Shown here: piece by piece, positions 46,668-54,738 of the stretch
How the letters are laid out: each line of letters begins with the position of its first letter
Position numbering within the stretch: position 1 is the stretch's first letter
DNA from: Gardnerella vaginalis
GTDB lineage: Bacteria > Actinomycetota > Actinomycetes > Actinomycetales > Bifidobacteriaceae
Direction: 5' to 3'
Length of the DNA stretch: 64,000 nucleotides
Assembly: GCF_001563665.1 (NCBI RefSeq)
Contig: NZ_KQ961867.1
Location: 27,191-91,190, forward strand
Translations under genes and position numbers: made by a program
The notes under the pieces: model-generated
Told to the model about the DNA's origin: nothing
What the model saw: the letters and a program-made list of their open reading frames with translations, nothing else
Databases searched by the model: none

Positions 46668-48440
46668 TCACACATCGTAACGCCAATTCTTGTCTGTAAT
46701 TACGCGAGCTACAGCAAGTCCTATTGGCAAGCACACTATTACCATAAAGGCGCGGAAAGTCCAATTTAGAGCTGGCAAAGTGTTAAATTGACCAAGGTAA
46801 AACATTGCGCGATACATATATAAGCCTGGAACCATAATCACTATTGAAGGCACAGTTAGACTTATTCGAGGATATCCTAAGTATTGAGGTGCCCATCCGT
46901 GACGCACAATAGACCTCCAAGTAGAAGCAAGAAGCCCTGCAAGAAGCGCTCCTGTAAATGCTGCTATTTCTGCGCTAACACCGAAATCAACCATAGTAAG
47001 ACGAAGTGTATCTGTAATTGCGCCTATAACTCCAGCAACAACACACATTCTCTGTGGTGAATTAAATAGCACGGAGAAGCCCCACACGCCAGCAAATGCT
47101 GTAATCATGCGTAAGATGCCATTTAGCCAAGGGTTTAAGCCTAAAGGAGTGAATCCTTGCGGATTTAACTGTACTAGGCTTGCGACCATCCAGCCTGCTA
47201 AAGTTCCCATCAAAATTATTGCAAGCGTATAAGAAAGACGTTGTATTCCAGATGGAAAATCTATTTTTGCAATATCTAAACCGCCTGTAATCAGTGGAAA
47301 ACCAGGAATTACGAATAATACTGAACCTATATACGCTGTATTATGCAAAGGTGCAGTAGGATCAAATAATCCTATAAGTTGAAGTGAAGCAATACATGAT
47401 AATGCGCCAACTGCTACAGCTATGAATGTCACAACGAATTGATTTAGATGATGCATAAACATTCGTCTACGAACCCAGTGTCCTATTCCAGCTCCAATAA
47501 ATGCGCCTATCATATCGTAAATTCCGCCTCCAAGTAGGAATGCGAATGATGCGCATGCTGTAGCTGAAGCAAGTCCTGCAAACCAAGGTTTATAAAGAGG
47601 TTTGCGGTTTTTAATTAGGTCAAGTTTATCGTGAACTTCTCGAACTGTGAGAGGTTTATGTTTTTTATTAGAAAGATCTTGTGAATTTTCTAAATGCTCA
47701 AAATGTTCCTCATAAGTGTTCTCAGGTTTTAATGCAAAGATTCCGCGAGGTTTTTCTTCCGATATTGCTTTCTCTATTGCTTCATCTTCAGCGCGTTTAG
47801 TAGCGTTTATTTCAGATTTTTTAGCAGTGTTAATAATTGCATTTTCGTCATCTGAAACTTGCAAAGTATCGACTAGTTCTTTTGAAACAGATGCTTTTGA
47901 GTGATATAAGGAATCGTTTCCGAGTTTTACATTAAACCAGTCTGCAAAATGTTCAAGAAGCCAAATTCGTTCTGTATTTACTCCAGTTGTTGGTAAGTCA
48001 ACTACCTCTGTTATTCGTGAATGTTTATCAGTGCATGTGGCTTCAATATCTGTGAGGTTTACGTCTGCTCTTACGCTTACACCCATAGGTTCGCCAACGC
48101 TATGCATAAGTTCTCTAACTCTGTAGCTTCCAGTTCCTGCACCTAAACCAAGAGAGCCGACTCGAATAATAATGCTAGATTTTGCGGCTATTCCAGCTTC
48201 GCAAACAGGTTTATCCCAATCGCGTTCAACATCTTCCATATCCAGAGGGATAGCATGAGTGAAAAATCTACCAGAAGGTTTTCCAACAACGTGTCCATTA
48301 GGAAGAATTTCCTGCTTGCTTTTGTTGCTGTTAATGTAACTTTCTCTATCGATAAAAATATTATCGTTTTCGTCGTTTTCGCTATTTTCTTCGCTATAGT
48401 CGCTACTGTCAGTTGGTGTGTTATTCTCTGCTATACTCAC
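46668..48440 (-). CDS. ThrE-family threonine/serine exporter
   Basis: The protein has an N-terminal soluble domain (about residues 60-180) and about ten membrane helices, the layout of ThrE exporters (DUF1212 plus DUF3815). Recognisable pieces are IIIRVGSLGLGAGTGSYRVRELM, FLLGGGIYDMIGAFIGAGIGHWVRR and VIPGFPLITGGLDIA. Substrate is inferred from the family. The start is a GTG at 48440 without a ribosome site. TATACT lies eight bases upstream on that strand, so the message may be leaderless. The region before residue 60 is acidic and low-complexity, so a shorter start is possible. Confidence 0.87.
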   Translation of the reverse strand: MSIAENNTPTDSSDYSEENSENDENDNIFIDRESYINSNKSKQEILPNGHVVGKPSGRFFTHAIPLDMEDVERDWDKPVCEAGIAAKSSIIIRVGSLGLGAGTGSYRVRELMHSVGEPMGVSVRADVNLTDIEATCTDKHSRITEVVDLPTTGVNTERIWLLEHFADWFNVKLGNDSLYHSKASVSKELVDTLQVSDDENAIINTAKKSEINATKRAEDEAIEKAISEEKPRGIFALKPENTYEEHFEHLENSQDLSNKKHKPLTVREVHDKLDLIKNRKPLYKPWFAGLASATACASFAFLLGGGIYDMIGAFIGAGIGHWVRRRMFMHHLNQFVVTFIAVAVGALSCIASLQLIGLFDPTAPLHNTAYIGSVLFVIPGFPLITGGLDIAKIDFPSGIQRLSYTLAIILMGTLAGWMVASLVQLNPQGFTPLGLNPWLNGILRMITAFAGVWGFSVLFNSPQRMCVVAGVIGAITDTLRLTMVDFGVSAEIAAFTGALLAGLLASTWRSIVRHGWAPQYLGYPRISLTVPSIVIMVPGLYMYRAMFYLGQFNTLPALNWTFRAFMVIVCLPIGLAVARVITDKNWRYDV

Positions 48441-48448
48441 AATTTTTT

Positions 48449-48454
48449 AGTATA
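48449..48454 (-). promoter_or_regulatory. -10 element placing a leaderless start for the ThrE gene
   Basis: Read on the minus strand, TATACT is followed by eight bases and then the GTG start codon. This puts transcription start at or next to the codon. No convincing -35 hexamer was seen. Confidence 0.5.
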
Positions 48455-48562
48455 CGCACCCCTGTTGCCTAGTTGTTTTATTTAGTTTGGAAGATGTTTT
48501 TTGTTTATAAATGAATATTTGTTGTTACGTCCTGTGGTAGTTTCAAAATTAACGTGGTATCT

Positions 48563-48654
48563 CGCTGTATCAAAGGCTGTGGGCTTGCAACTTCTAACCC
48601 AATAACCGCGGAGGAGCCGCGGAAGTTAGATGACCAAGCAACCTTAAAACAGCG
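48563..48654 (+). ncRNA. Structured 5' leader RNA of ppc (candidate regulatory RNA)
   Basis: Four nested stems can form in order: CGCTGT (48563-48568) with ACAGCG (48649-48654); GCTTG (48583-48587) with CAAGC (48635-48639); TCTAAC (48593-48598) with GTTAGA (48625-48630); and CCGCGG (48606-48611) with CCGCGG (48617-48622) around AGGAG. The outer stem closes two bases before the AAGGAGG ribosome site of ppc. The GC-rich content contrasts with the AT-rich surroundings. I do not match it to a named riboswitch class. Confidence 0.55.
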
Positions 48655-48666
48655 CAAGGAGGTCTG

Positions 48667-51423
48667 ATGACAGCTCATAATCAACAGGTAACTCCAGCGG
48701 ACGCCACTATTGTGACGTCTGGTTTAGGACGAAAAGGTCCTGAGGAGCGTGAACTTCCAGCATCGCTTCAGCAAGACATGGATTTGTGCTTGCATATTCT
48801 TCGCGATGTTTTGGGCGAATTTGATGAAAAATTATTAGTAGTATTTGATGAAGTGCGTTTGAATGCAGTTGAAGCTAGTGCAGCTCATTTTGCTCAAATG
48901 GTAGATGCTCAAGAAACTGCTGATGATGGATTAAGTAAAGCTGTTGAGAAAATCAATGGCATGGATTTGACTGATACGCAGCTTTTAGCTCGTGCATTCG
49001 CTACTTATTTCCATTTAGCAAATCTTTGTGAGGAAAATTACCGAGTTTCAGTATTGCATCAGCGTGAGTGTGATGTTGCTGATTCTAATCCGGTAGATCC
49101 AGTAAATGAGCTGACTTGTGCATATCACAAGTTGTTGACCGAAATGAGCCCTGCTGAAGCTAAGGAATTGTTGGTAAAACTTGAATTCCATCCCGTTTTT
49201 ACAGCTCATCCAACAGAAGCTCGCCGTAAAGCTGTTGCTGGCAAAATTCGCAGAATTTCCAAACTTTTAAGTGAACATCATCGTTTAGGTGGATCAGATA
49301 AACGAGAAAATTATCGCCGTCTTTATAATGAGATTGATGCGCTACTTCGTACTTCCCCTATAGCTTTGAAAAAGCCAACGCCGGTTGAAGAAGCAGATAC
49401 AATTCTTGAGATTTTTGATGCAACTTTATTTGATACTATTCCACTTGTTTATCGTAGATTTGACGATTGGCTGCTTGGTAAAAAAGCTGGTTTAGTTCCT
49501 CCGCGTTGTCCTGCATTCTTCCATCCAGGTAGTTGGATTGGATCTGATCGCGATGGAAATCCAAATGTTACAGCTAAAGTAAGTCGTCAAGTTGCGCGTA
49601 AGTTTAGTGATCACGTTTTGGCAGCTTTAGAAGAGCGCACACGTGAAGTTGGCAAATGTCTAACGATGGAAACTCGCACAACTCCGCCAAGCGTTGAGTT
49701 GCTAGAGCTTTGGAATCGTCAGCGCGAAATGAGTGAGCAGCTTACAGAGAGCGCGTCTGATGTATCTAATAGCGAACCTCATCGTGCTGTAATGCTAGTA
49801 ATGGCAGATCGTTTGAATAGAACTATTCGAAGAGATACTGATTTAATGTATCATTCTTGCGAAGATTTTATTGAAGATTTGCATATAGTTCAGCGTTCTC
49901 TTGCACAAGCAGGTGATGCACGTGCTGCTTATGGACCGTTGCAGGATTTGATTTGGCAGGCTCAAACATTTGGATTCCATATGGTGGAAATGGAATTCCG
50001 TCAGCATTCTCTTGTGCATTCTCGCGCTCTAGAAGATATTCGTGAGCACGGTTTGCATGGCGAGAGAGGTCCGTTGCAGCCGATGACGCGTGAGGTTCTT
50101 GATACTTTCCGCGCTTTGGGAGCAATTCAGAAACGTAACGGTATGCGTGCTGCTCGCCGATATATTATTTCATTTGCAAAATCAGCTCAACATGTTCGTG
50201 ATGTATTTGAGTTGAACCGTCTTGCGTTTGCTCATCCTCAGGATGCTCCGACTATTGACGTGATTCCATTATTTGAACAACTTGAAGATTTGCAAAATTC
50301 TGTGAATGTTCTTGAAGAAATTATTAAGATTCCTGAGGTTCAAGCTAGATTAAAGGCAACCGGTCGCAAGATGGAGGTTATGCTTGGATACTCTGATTCT
50401 TCTAAGGATGCTGGACCTACTTCTGCAACTCTTGCATTGCATAGCGCTCAAGAGAGAATTGCTCAGTGGGCTAAGAAGCACGATATTGATTTGACTTTGT
50501 TCCATGGCCGTGGCGGTGCTGTTGGTCGTGGTGGCGGTCCTGCTAACCGTGCTGTGCTTGCGCAGCCTGTTGGTTCTGTAAATTGCCGATTTAAGCTTAC
50601 TGAGCAAGGAGAGGTTATTTTTGCTCGTTACGGTAATCCTATTTTAGCAATTCGCCATGTTGAGTCTGTTGCAGCTGCAACATTGTTGCAGTCTTCGCCA
50701 AGCGTTGAGAAGACTAATACAGATATGACTCATAAGTATGCGAATATGGCTCAAAAGCTTGATGTTGCAGCTCATGAAAGATTCCTTGATTTGCTGCAGA
50801 CTTCAGATTTTGCGCCGTGGTTCTCAACTGTCACTCCTTTGAGTGAAATTGGCTTATTGCCTATAGGTTCGCGTCCTGCAAAACGTGGTTTGGGTGCGAA
50901 ATCTTTGGATGATTTGCGAACAATCCCGTGGGTCTTCTCTTGGGCTCAAGCTCGAATCAACTTGGCTGCTTGGTATGGATTAGGTACAGCATGTGAAAAG
51001 TTTGGCGATTTACAAACATTACGCACAGCATATGAAGAGTGGCCGTTATTTAGTACTTTTATTGACAATATTGAGATGTCTTTAGCTAAAACAGATGAGC
51101 GTATTGCTCGTATGTATTTAAGCTTGGGAGATCGTGAAGATTTGAGCAATAAAGTGCTTTCAGAAATGCAATTGACTCGTAAGTGGGTTTTGCAAATTGT
51201 TGATGATAAGTGGCCTTTGCAACATCGACACGTGCTCGGTCAAGCAATTCGTGTGCGCTCGCCTTATGTGGATGTTTTGTCTGTAATTCAGTCGCTTGCA
51301 TTGCATAAGTTGCGCAATAAAGTTGATAAAGAAGAGCTGAGTCAAAGTCAGCAAGCTGAGTTCATCTACCTTATTTTGTGCACTGTTTCCGGTGTGGCTG
51401 CCGGTTTGCAAAATACTGGATGA
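48667..51423 (+). CDS. ppc: Phosphoenolpyruvate carboxylase
   Basis: Ppc carboxylates phosphoenolpyruvate to oxaloacetate, feeding aspartate-family and other biosynthesis in an organism without a full citric-acid cycle. The signatures are intact: VFTAHPTEARRKAV near residue 180, GYSDSSKDAGPTSA, and the glycine-rich FHGRGGAVGRGGGP loop. The 918-residue length is standard, ending with the C-terminal allosteric-type NTG. The ATG follows AAGGAGG. A structured leader precedes it. Confidence 0.97.
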   Translation: MTAHNQQVTPADATIVTSGLGRKGPEERELPASLQQDMDLCLHILRDVLGEFDEKLLVVFDEVRLNAVEASAAHFAQMVDAQETADDGLSKAVEKINGMDLTDTQLLARAFATYFHLANLCEENYRVSVLHQRECDVADSNPVDPVNELTCAYHKLLTEMSPAEAKELLVKLEFHPVFTAHPTEARRKAVAGKIRRISKLLSEHHRLGGSDKRENYRRLYNEIDALLRTSPIALKKPTPVEEADTILEIFDATLFDTIPLVYRRFDDWLLGKKAGLVPPRCPAFFHPGSWIGSDRDGNPNVTAKVSRQVARKFSDHVLAALEERTREVGKCLTMETRTTPPSVELLELWNRQREMSEQLTESASDVSNSEPHRAVMLVMADRLNRTIRRDTDLMYHSCEDFIEDLHIVQRSLAQAGDARAAYGPLQDLIWQAQTFGFHMVEMEFRQHSLVHSRALEDIREHGLHGERGPLQPMTREVLDTFRALGAIQKRNGMRAARRYIISFAKSAQHVRDVFELNRLAFAHPQDAPTIDVIPLFEQLEDLQNSVNVLEEIIKIPEVQARLKATGRKMEVMLGYSDSSKDAGPTSATLALHSAQERIAQWAKKHDIDLTLFHGRGGAVGRGGGPANRAVLAQPVGSVNCRFKLTEQGEVIFARYGNPILAIRHVESVAAATLLQSSPSVEKTNTDMTHKYANMAQKLDVAAHERFLDLLQTSDFAPWFSTVTPLSEIGLLPIGSRPAKRGLGAKSLDDLRTIPWVFSWAQARINLAAWYGLGTACEKFGDLQTLRTAYEEWPLFSTFIDNIEMSLAKTDERIARMYLSLGDREDLSNKVLSEMQLTRKWVLQIVDDKWPLQHRHVLGQAIRVRSPYVDVLSVIQSLALHKLRNKVDKEELSQSQQAEFIYLILCTVSGVAAGLQNTG

Positions 51424-51443
51424 TTTCACTATTTGTTTAGTAA

Positions 51444-51490
51444 AGAAAGCCTTCACATTGCTATTTGCTTAGCTTGTGAAGGTTTTCTTA
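51444..51490 (+). terminator. Intrinsic terminator after ppc
   Basis: AGAAAGCCTTCACA (51444-51457) pairs with TGTGAAGGTTTTCT (51475-51488) with wobbles, followed by T/A-rich DNA. Confidence 0.85.
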
Positions 51491-51716
51491 TATTTGGTTT
51501 GTTGCTGTTTATATTTTTGGGGAATAACCCATATTTTTGTTTGTCGCTGTTTGTTGCTGTTTATCGTAACTTTTTGTGTAATCGCCTTGTTGTAGTGAAT
51601 TTGTAGTCTTGTTGTAGTGAATTTCAACGTCTTAATATCTTTTGTGAAAAGCATTTGTGAATATACAATGTTGTTGGTAATGAAAGCTTGTTTTGATTTA
51701 CGTTTTAGAGGTGATT

Positions 51717-52382
51717 ATGCAAGATAGTTTTATTGAGCAAAATAATTTGATTGAGCAAAATTCTGTGTTAAAAACATCAATATTGACTTCACTTCTCGAA
51801 GGTAATCGCAGATTTGCGGAAGGTAAATCGCTACATTCTGGCGTGGATATCGAAACTCGCAAATCACTTCTTAGTGGTCAAAATCCTAATGTTGTTGTGC
51901 TTTCTTGTGCTGATTCTAGAGTTGCTCCTGAATTTATTTTTGATGCTGGTTTAGGAGATATATTTTCTGTTCGAAGTGCTGGCGAAGTTGTTGATGATGC
52001 AGTTTTAGCTTCTTTGGAATATGCTGTGAGTGATTTGCACGTTAAATTGCTTGTTGTGCTAGGTCATGAGAATTGCGGTGCTGTAAAAGCTGTTTTGCCA
52101 GAAGTTTCTAAGATTATTAAAGATATTGATGAAGATGATGTATACGAAGCTATTGAATCTTCAAAATCAATATTATTGCGCGCTTTAGGCCCTGCTGTAG
52201 TTTCTGGAATTGAGGATTCTTTGGAAACTGATGATATTGAGCGTATTCACGTTAGTAATGTACTTATGAGTATTTGTGATAAATCTGAAGTTATTCGTGA
52301 AGCTATGAATAGTGAGAAGCTCATGATTGTTGGAGCTAGATATCGAATGAGTGACGGATTAGTTGAAATATTATCTTGCTGA
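51717..52382 (+). CDS. Beta-class carbonic anhydrase
   Basis: It interconverts CO2 and bicarbonate, the substrate of the upstream Ppc. The zinc ligands and catalytic dyad are present: CADSR (Cys, Asp, Arg) and GHENCGAV (His, Cys). The ATG at 51717 is preceded by GAGGTGAT. A TTG at 51693 in the same frame is not supported by a ribosome site. Pairing with ppc on the same strand makes metabolic sense though a terminator lies between them. Confidence 0.95.
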   Translation: MQDSFIEQNNLIEQNSVLKTSILTSLLEGNRRFAEGKSLHSGVDIETRKSLLSGQNPNVVVLSCADSRVAPEFIFDAGLGDIFSVRSAGEVVDDAVLASLEYAVSDLHVKLLVVLGHENCGAVKAVLPEVSKIIKDIDEDDVYEAIESSKSILLRALGPAVVSGIEDSLETDDIERIHVSNVLMSICDKSEVIREAMNSEKLMIVGARYRMSDGLVEILSC

Positions 52383-52430
52383 TATTGAAAATATTATTTT
52401 ATTTACTGAGATTTAAGAATATTTTCATGT

Positions 52431-52525
52431 TCAGTCTGGTTTGTTAGTTCAATCTGGTTTGTTGGCTTGGTTTAGTCTGGTTCATCGGTTTAGTTTAGTT
52501 TAGTTTAGTTCGTTGGCTTATTAGT
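52431..52525. repeat. Degenerate AGTCTGGTTTGTT / GTTTA repeats
   Basis: Between the carbonic anhydrase and permease genes, AGTCTGGTTTGTT-like units occur three times, followed by an AGTTT run of four copies. No gene or hairpin terminator is evident. Confidence 0.65.
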
Positions 52526-52548
52526 TTATTTGTGAAAATGGTTTAGAC

Positions 52549-53640
52549 ATGAAACAGGATATGCAAAAAACAAGTTCTGCGCATTATTTATATGTGATTC
52601 TTGGCGTACCTATAATAGCCATACTTATTGCAATTGCGCCTGCTTTACAAGCTAGATTTACGGGATTTGCAATAAACACTACAATTCGCGCAATAGCAGG
52701 TTTACTTTTGCAAGCTGTTCCTTTTACGCTTATTGGAGTATTGGTTTCTGCAGCAGTTGAAACTTTCGTTACGACTCAATTTATAGAAAAGCATATGCCT
52801 AAATCTACTTCAGACGGATTTTTGGTAGCGATTATAGCAGGATTTTGCATGCCTGTTTGCGATTGTGTTATTGTGCCGACTTTTTCTAGATTGGTTGCTA
52901 AAAAGCTGCCTTTGCCTGCTGCTGTAACGTTTTTATGTGCTGTGCCTGTTGTGAACCCTGTATCTGTTTTAGCTACTTGGTACGCTTTTTCTGACGCTCC
53001 AGCTGTTGTTGTTATTCGAGTTGCATTGGGGATTGTTGTCGCTCTACTTGTTGGAATGAGTTTTGTAATATTCCCGTATAAAGGCACAATTCTTAAACAG
53101 CGTATACTGGGTGATAAAAGTACTTTATGTGTTTGTAAAGATTCAGATTCTTCAAATAGTTGTTGTTCTCGCGATGGGTCTTGTTGTTCTCGCGATGAGT
53201 CTTCTATGCAAAATTCATTTGGGTCGAAATTATTAGCATATGCTAATCATATTTATGAAGATTTTGTTCATTTAATGCCAATAATTTTATTTGGTTCAAT
53301 TATTGCATCAATAATACGAGCTTGGTTAGGTAATGATCCAGCATCCCATATAAATACAACTGTTGCGCTTATATCTATACCTGCAATGATGTTAATTGCT
53401 TATGCAAGTTCTTTGTGTTCAAGTTCCGATGCTGTAATTGCAAGAAGTTTAGCTGCATCTTTGCCAATATCTTCAGTCCTAGCTTTTCTGCTTTTTGGAC
53501 CTATGCTAGATGTTAAAAATACACTTATGCTTATTAGTGATTGTAAAGGTAAATTTGTTTTACGTTTTACTTTAACTGTTGTTTTGTTGTGCTTAGTTGC
53601 ATCTTTGCTTGTTCATTTTGCTTGGGGAGGTGTGCTATGA
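52549..53640 (+). CDS. DUF318/YraQ-family permease
   Basis: A membrane protein of the UPF0718/DUF318 permease family with two sets of about four helices. The family core reads GFCMPVCDCVIVPTFSRLVAKKLPLPAAVTFLCAVPVVNPVSV (landmarks CMPVCDC and PVVNPVSV), and the second half repeats the pattern in SLCSSSDAVIARSL. A Cys/Ser-rich cytoplasmic loop (CVCKDSDSSNSCCSRDGSCCSRDESS, residues about 195-225) lies between the halves and may bind metal. Substrate is unknown. It is coupled to the micro-ORF and TIGR03943 gene. Confidence 0.88.
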   Translation: MKQDMQKTSSAHYLYVILGVPIIAILIAIAPALQARFTGFAINTTIRAIAGLLLQAVPFTLIGVLVSAAVETFVTTQFIEKHMPKSTSDGFLVAIIAGFCMPVCDCVIVPTFSRLVAKKLPLPAAVTFLCAVPVVNPVSVLATWYAFSDAPAVVVIRVALGIVVALLVGMSFVIFPYKGTILKQRILGDKSTLCVCKDSDSSNSCCSRDGSCCSRDESSMQNSFGSKLLAYANHIYEDFVHLMPIILFGSIIASIIRAWLGNDPASHINTTVALISIPAMMLIAYASSLCSSSDAVIARSLAASLPISSVLAFLLFGPMLDVKNTLMLISDCKGKFVLRFTLTVVLLCLVASLLVHFAWGGVL

Positions 53641-53786
53641 ATCGGATGAATCGTGCGAATCGTGCGAATTGGATGAATCGGACGAGTTGTATGAATCGTG
53701 CGAATCGGATTTTAGTAATTAGCATAAGTTTTCTTAAATTTTTCAATCTGAATCTAGAAACTTTAGAAAAGGTGAGTGAAAGATGA
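53637..53786 (+). CDS. Micro-ORF of 49 codons with MNR/ANR repeats
   Basis: It begins with an ATG overlapping the permease stop (ATGA) and ends with a TGA overlapping the start of the TIGR03943 gene (ATGA). A strong ribosome site (GGGGAGG) stands six bases before it. The first half is iterated MNR and ANR triplets from a 9-bp AATCGTGCG/AATCGGATG-type DNA repeat. The second half is ordinary (LVISISFLKFFNLNLETLEK). No family is recognised. It may be a real small protein or a translated spacer coupling the flanking genes. Confidence 0.5.
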   Translation: MNRMNRANRANWMNRTSCMNRANRILVISISFLKFFNLNLETLEKVSER

Positions 53787-54565
53787 GTAAAATCACGCAG
53801 AATTCGTCTTTGCGCAATCCTTTGTTTTCTAGGATTGTGCTTTGTTTGTCTTTGTCTTTTCTTTCTGTATCAATAGCTTGGTCTGCTTTTAGTGGAAGTT
53901 ATACTTTTCTTACAACGCCTCGCGTTTTTCCGTATTTAATAATTGCGTCAATAATGCTTATTTTGTTGGCTTTTTGTGCGCTTTTCAACGTTTGTAAAGT
54001 ATCTTCACGTGAGTCTTTTCGTATATTAGTTGCAATATGCATCCCTGCTTTACTTATTGTGATTCCTTTGCAAAATCATGATTATGCAAATTTTGGATTC
54101 GATAAATATGCCGGCGGAAGAGCTATAGCAATTAAGGATTTTCAAGGATATAAAAATTTTAGAGGTCTTGATCAAGCTAGTCGCACTATTTCTGTTTCTA
54201 ATGATGATTTTGGAACTTGGTATGACGAAATCGATCACAATGTGAATCGTTATAAGGGATATAAAATAATAGTTAATGGATTCGTAAGTAAATCTAGATC
54301 TCTTGGCTCTAACCAATTTTATGTTGCTCGTCATTTTATGTCTTGCTGTATTTTAGATATGTCACCATTTGGGTTTGTTGGAGAGATTTCTTCTTCTAGC
54401 AAGAATGATTTTTCGTTAGTTAAAGAACATCAATGGATTCATGTTATTGCACATATTGATGTTGGAAACGTTGGTAATGATAATAATCGGCGTTCGGGTG
54501 TGATTTTGCGAATTGACAAAATATCTGAAGCTGCTCCTCCTAGCGGATATTTTTACAGGCAGTAA
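53783..54565 (+). CDS. TIGR03943-family protein
   Basis: A 260-residue protein with two or three N-terminal membrane helices and an outer domain. The family pattern includes TFLTTPRVFPYLIIAS at the start, YKGYKIIVNGFVSKS, the metal-ligand-like FYVARHFMSCCILDMSPFGF segment, and EHQWIHVIAHIDVG. The family is regularly encoded beside DUF318 permeases, probably as its partner in metal or anion handling. The ATG follows AAAGGTGAG and overlaps the micro-ORF stop. Confidence 0.9.
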   Translation: MSKITQNSSLRNPLFSRIVLCLSLSFLSVSIAWSAFSGSYTFLTTPRVFPYLIIASIMLILLAFCALFNVCKVSSRESFRILVAICIPALLIVIPLQNHDYANFGFDKYAGGRAIAIKDFQGYKNFRGLDQASRTISVSNDDFGTWYDEIDHNVNRYKGYKIIVNGFVSKSRSLGSNQFYVARHFMSCCILDMSPFGFVGEISSSSKNDFSLVKEHQWIHVIAHIDVGNVGNDNNRRSGVILRIDKISEAAPPSGYFYRQ

Positions 54566-54703
54566 AGCATGGGCAGTAAATCGGCATAAAGGATTAAAAA
54601 TGTTGAGGGTGTTATTGTAGTGAATCTAGAAGCAAAATAAGTGAAAATTAAAGATAAAATATAAAATTTACTTATTTGAAAATCGATTTTTATTGTATAT
54701 GTG

Positions 54704-54731
54704 TTGATATCGTAGCGAAGTTCACTAATAT
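54704..54731 (+). promoter_or_regulatory. Promoter giving a leaderless CNNM transcript
   Basis: TTGATA (54704-54709), a 16-base spacer and TAATAT (54726-54731) form a good sigma-70-type promoter. The ATG at 54739 lies seven bases after the -10, where transcription should begin. There is no ribosome site before that ATG. Confidence 0.65.
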
Positions 54732-54738
54732 AACAAGT

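Noticed and set aside
53589..53636. Extending the micro-ORF upstream into the permease gene
   Set aside because: The frame is open there, but the strong ribosome site and ATGA overlap mark 53637 as the start.
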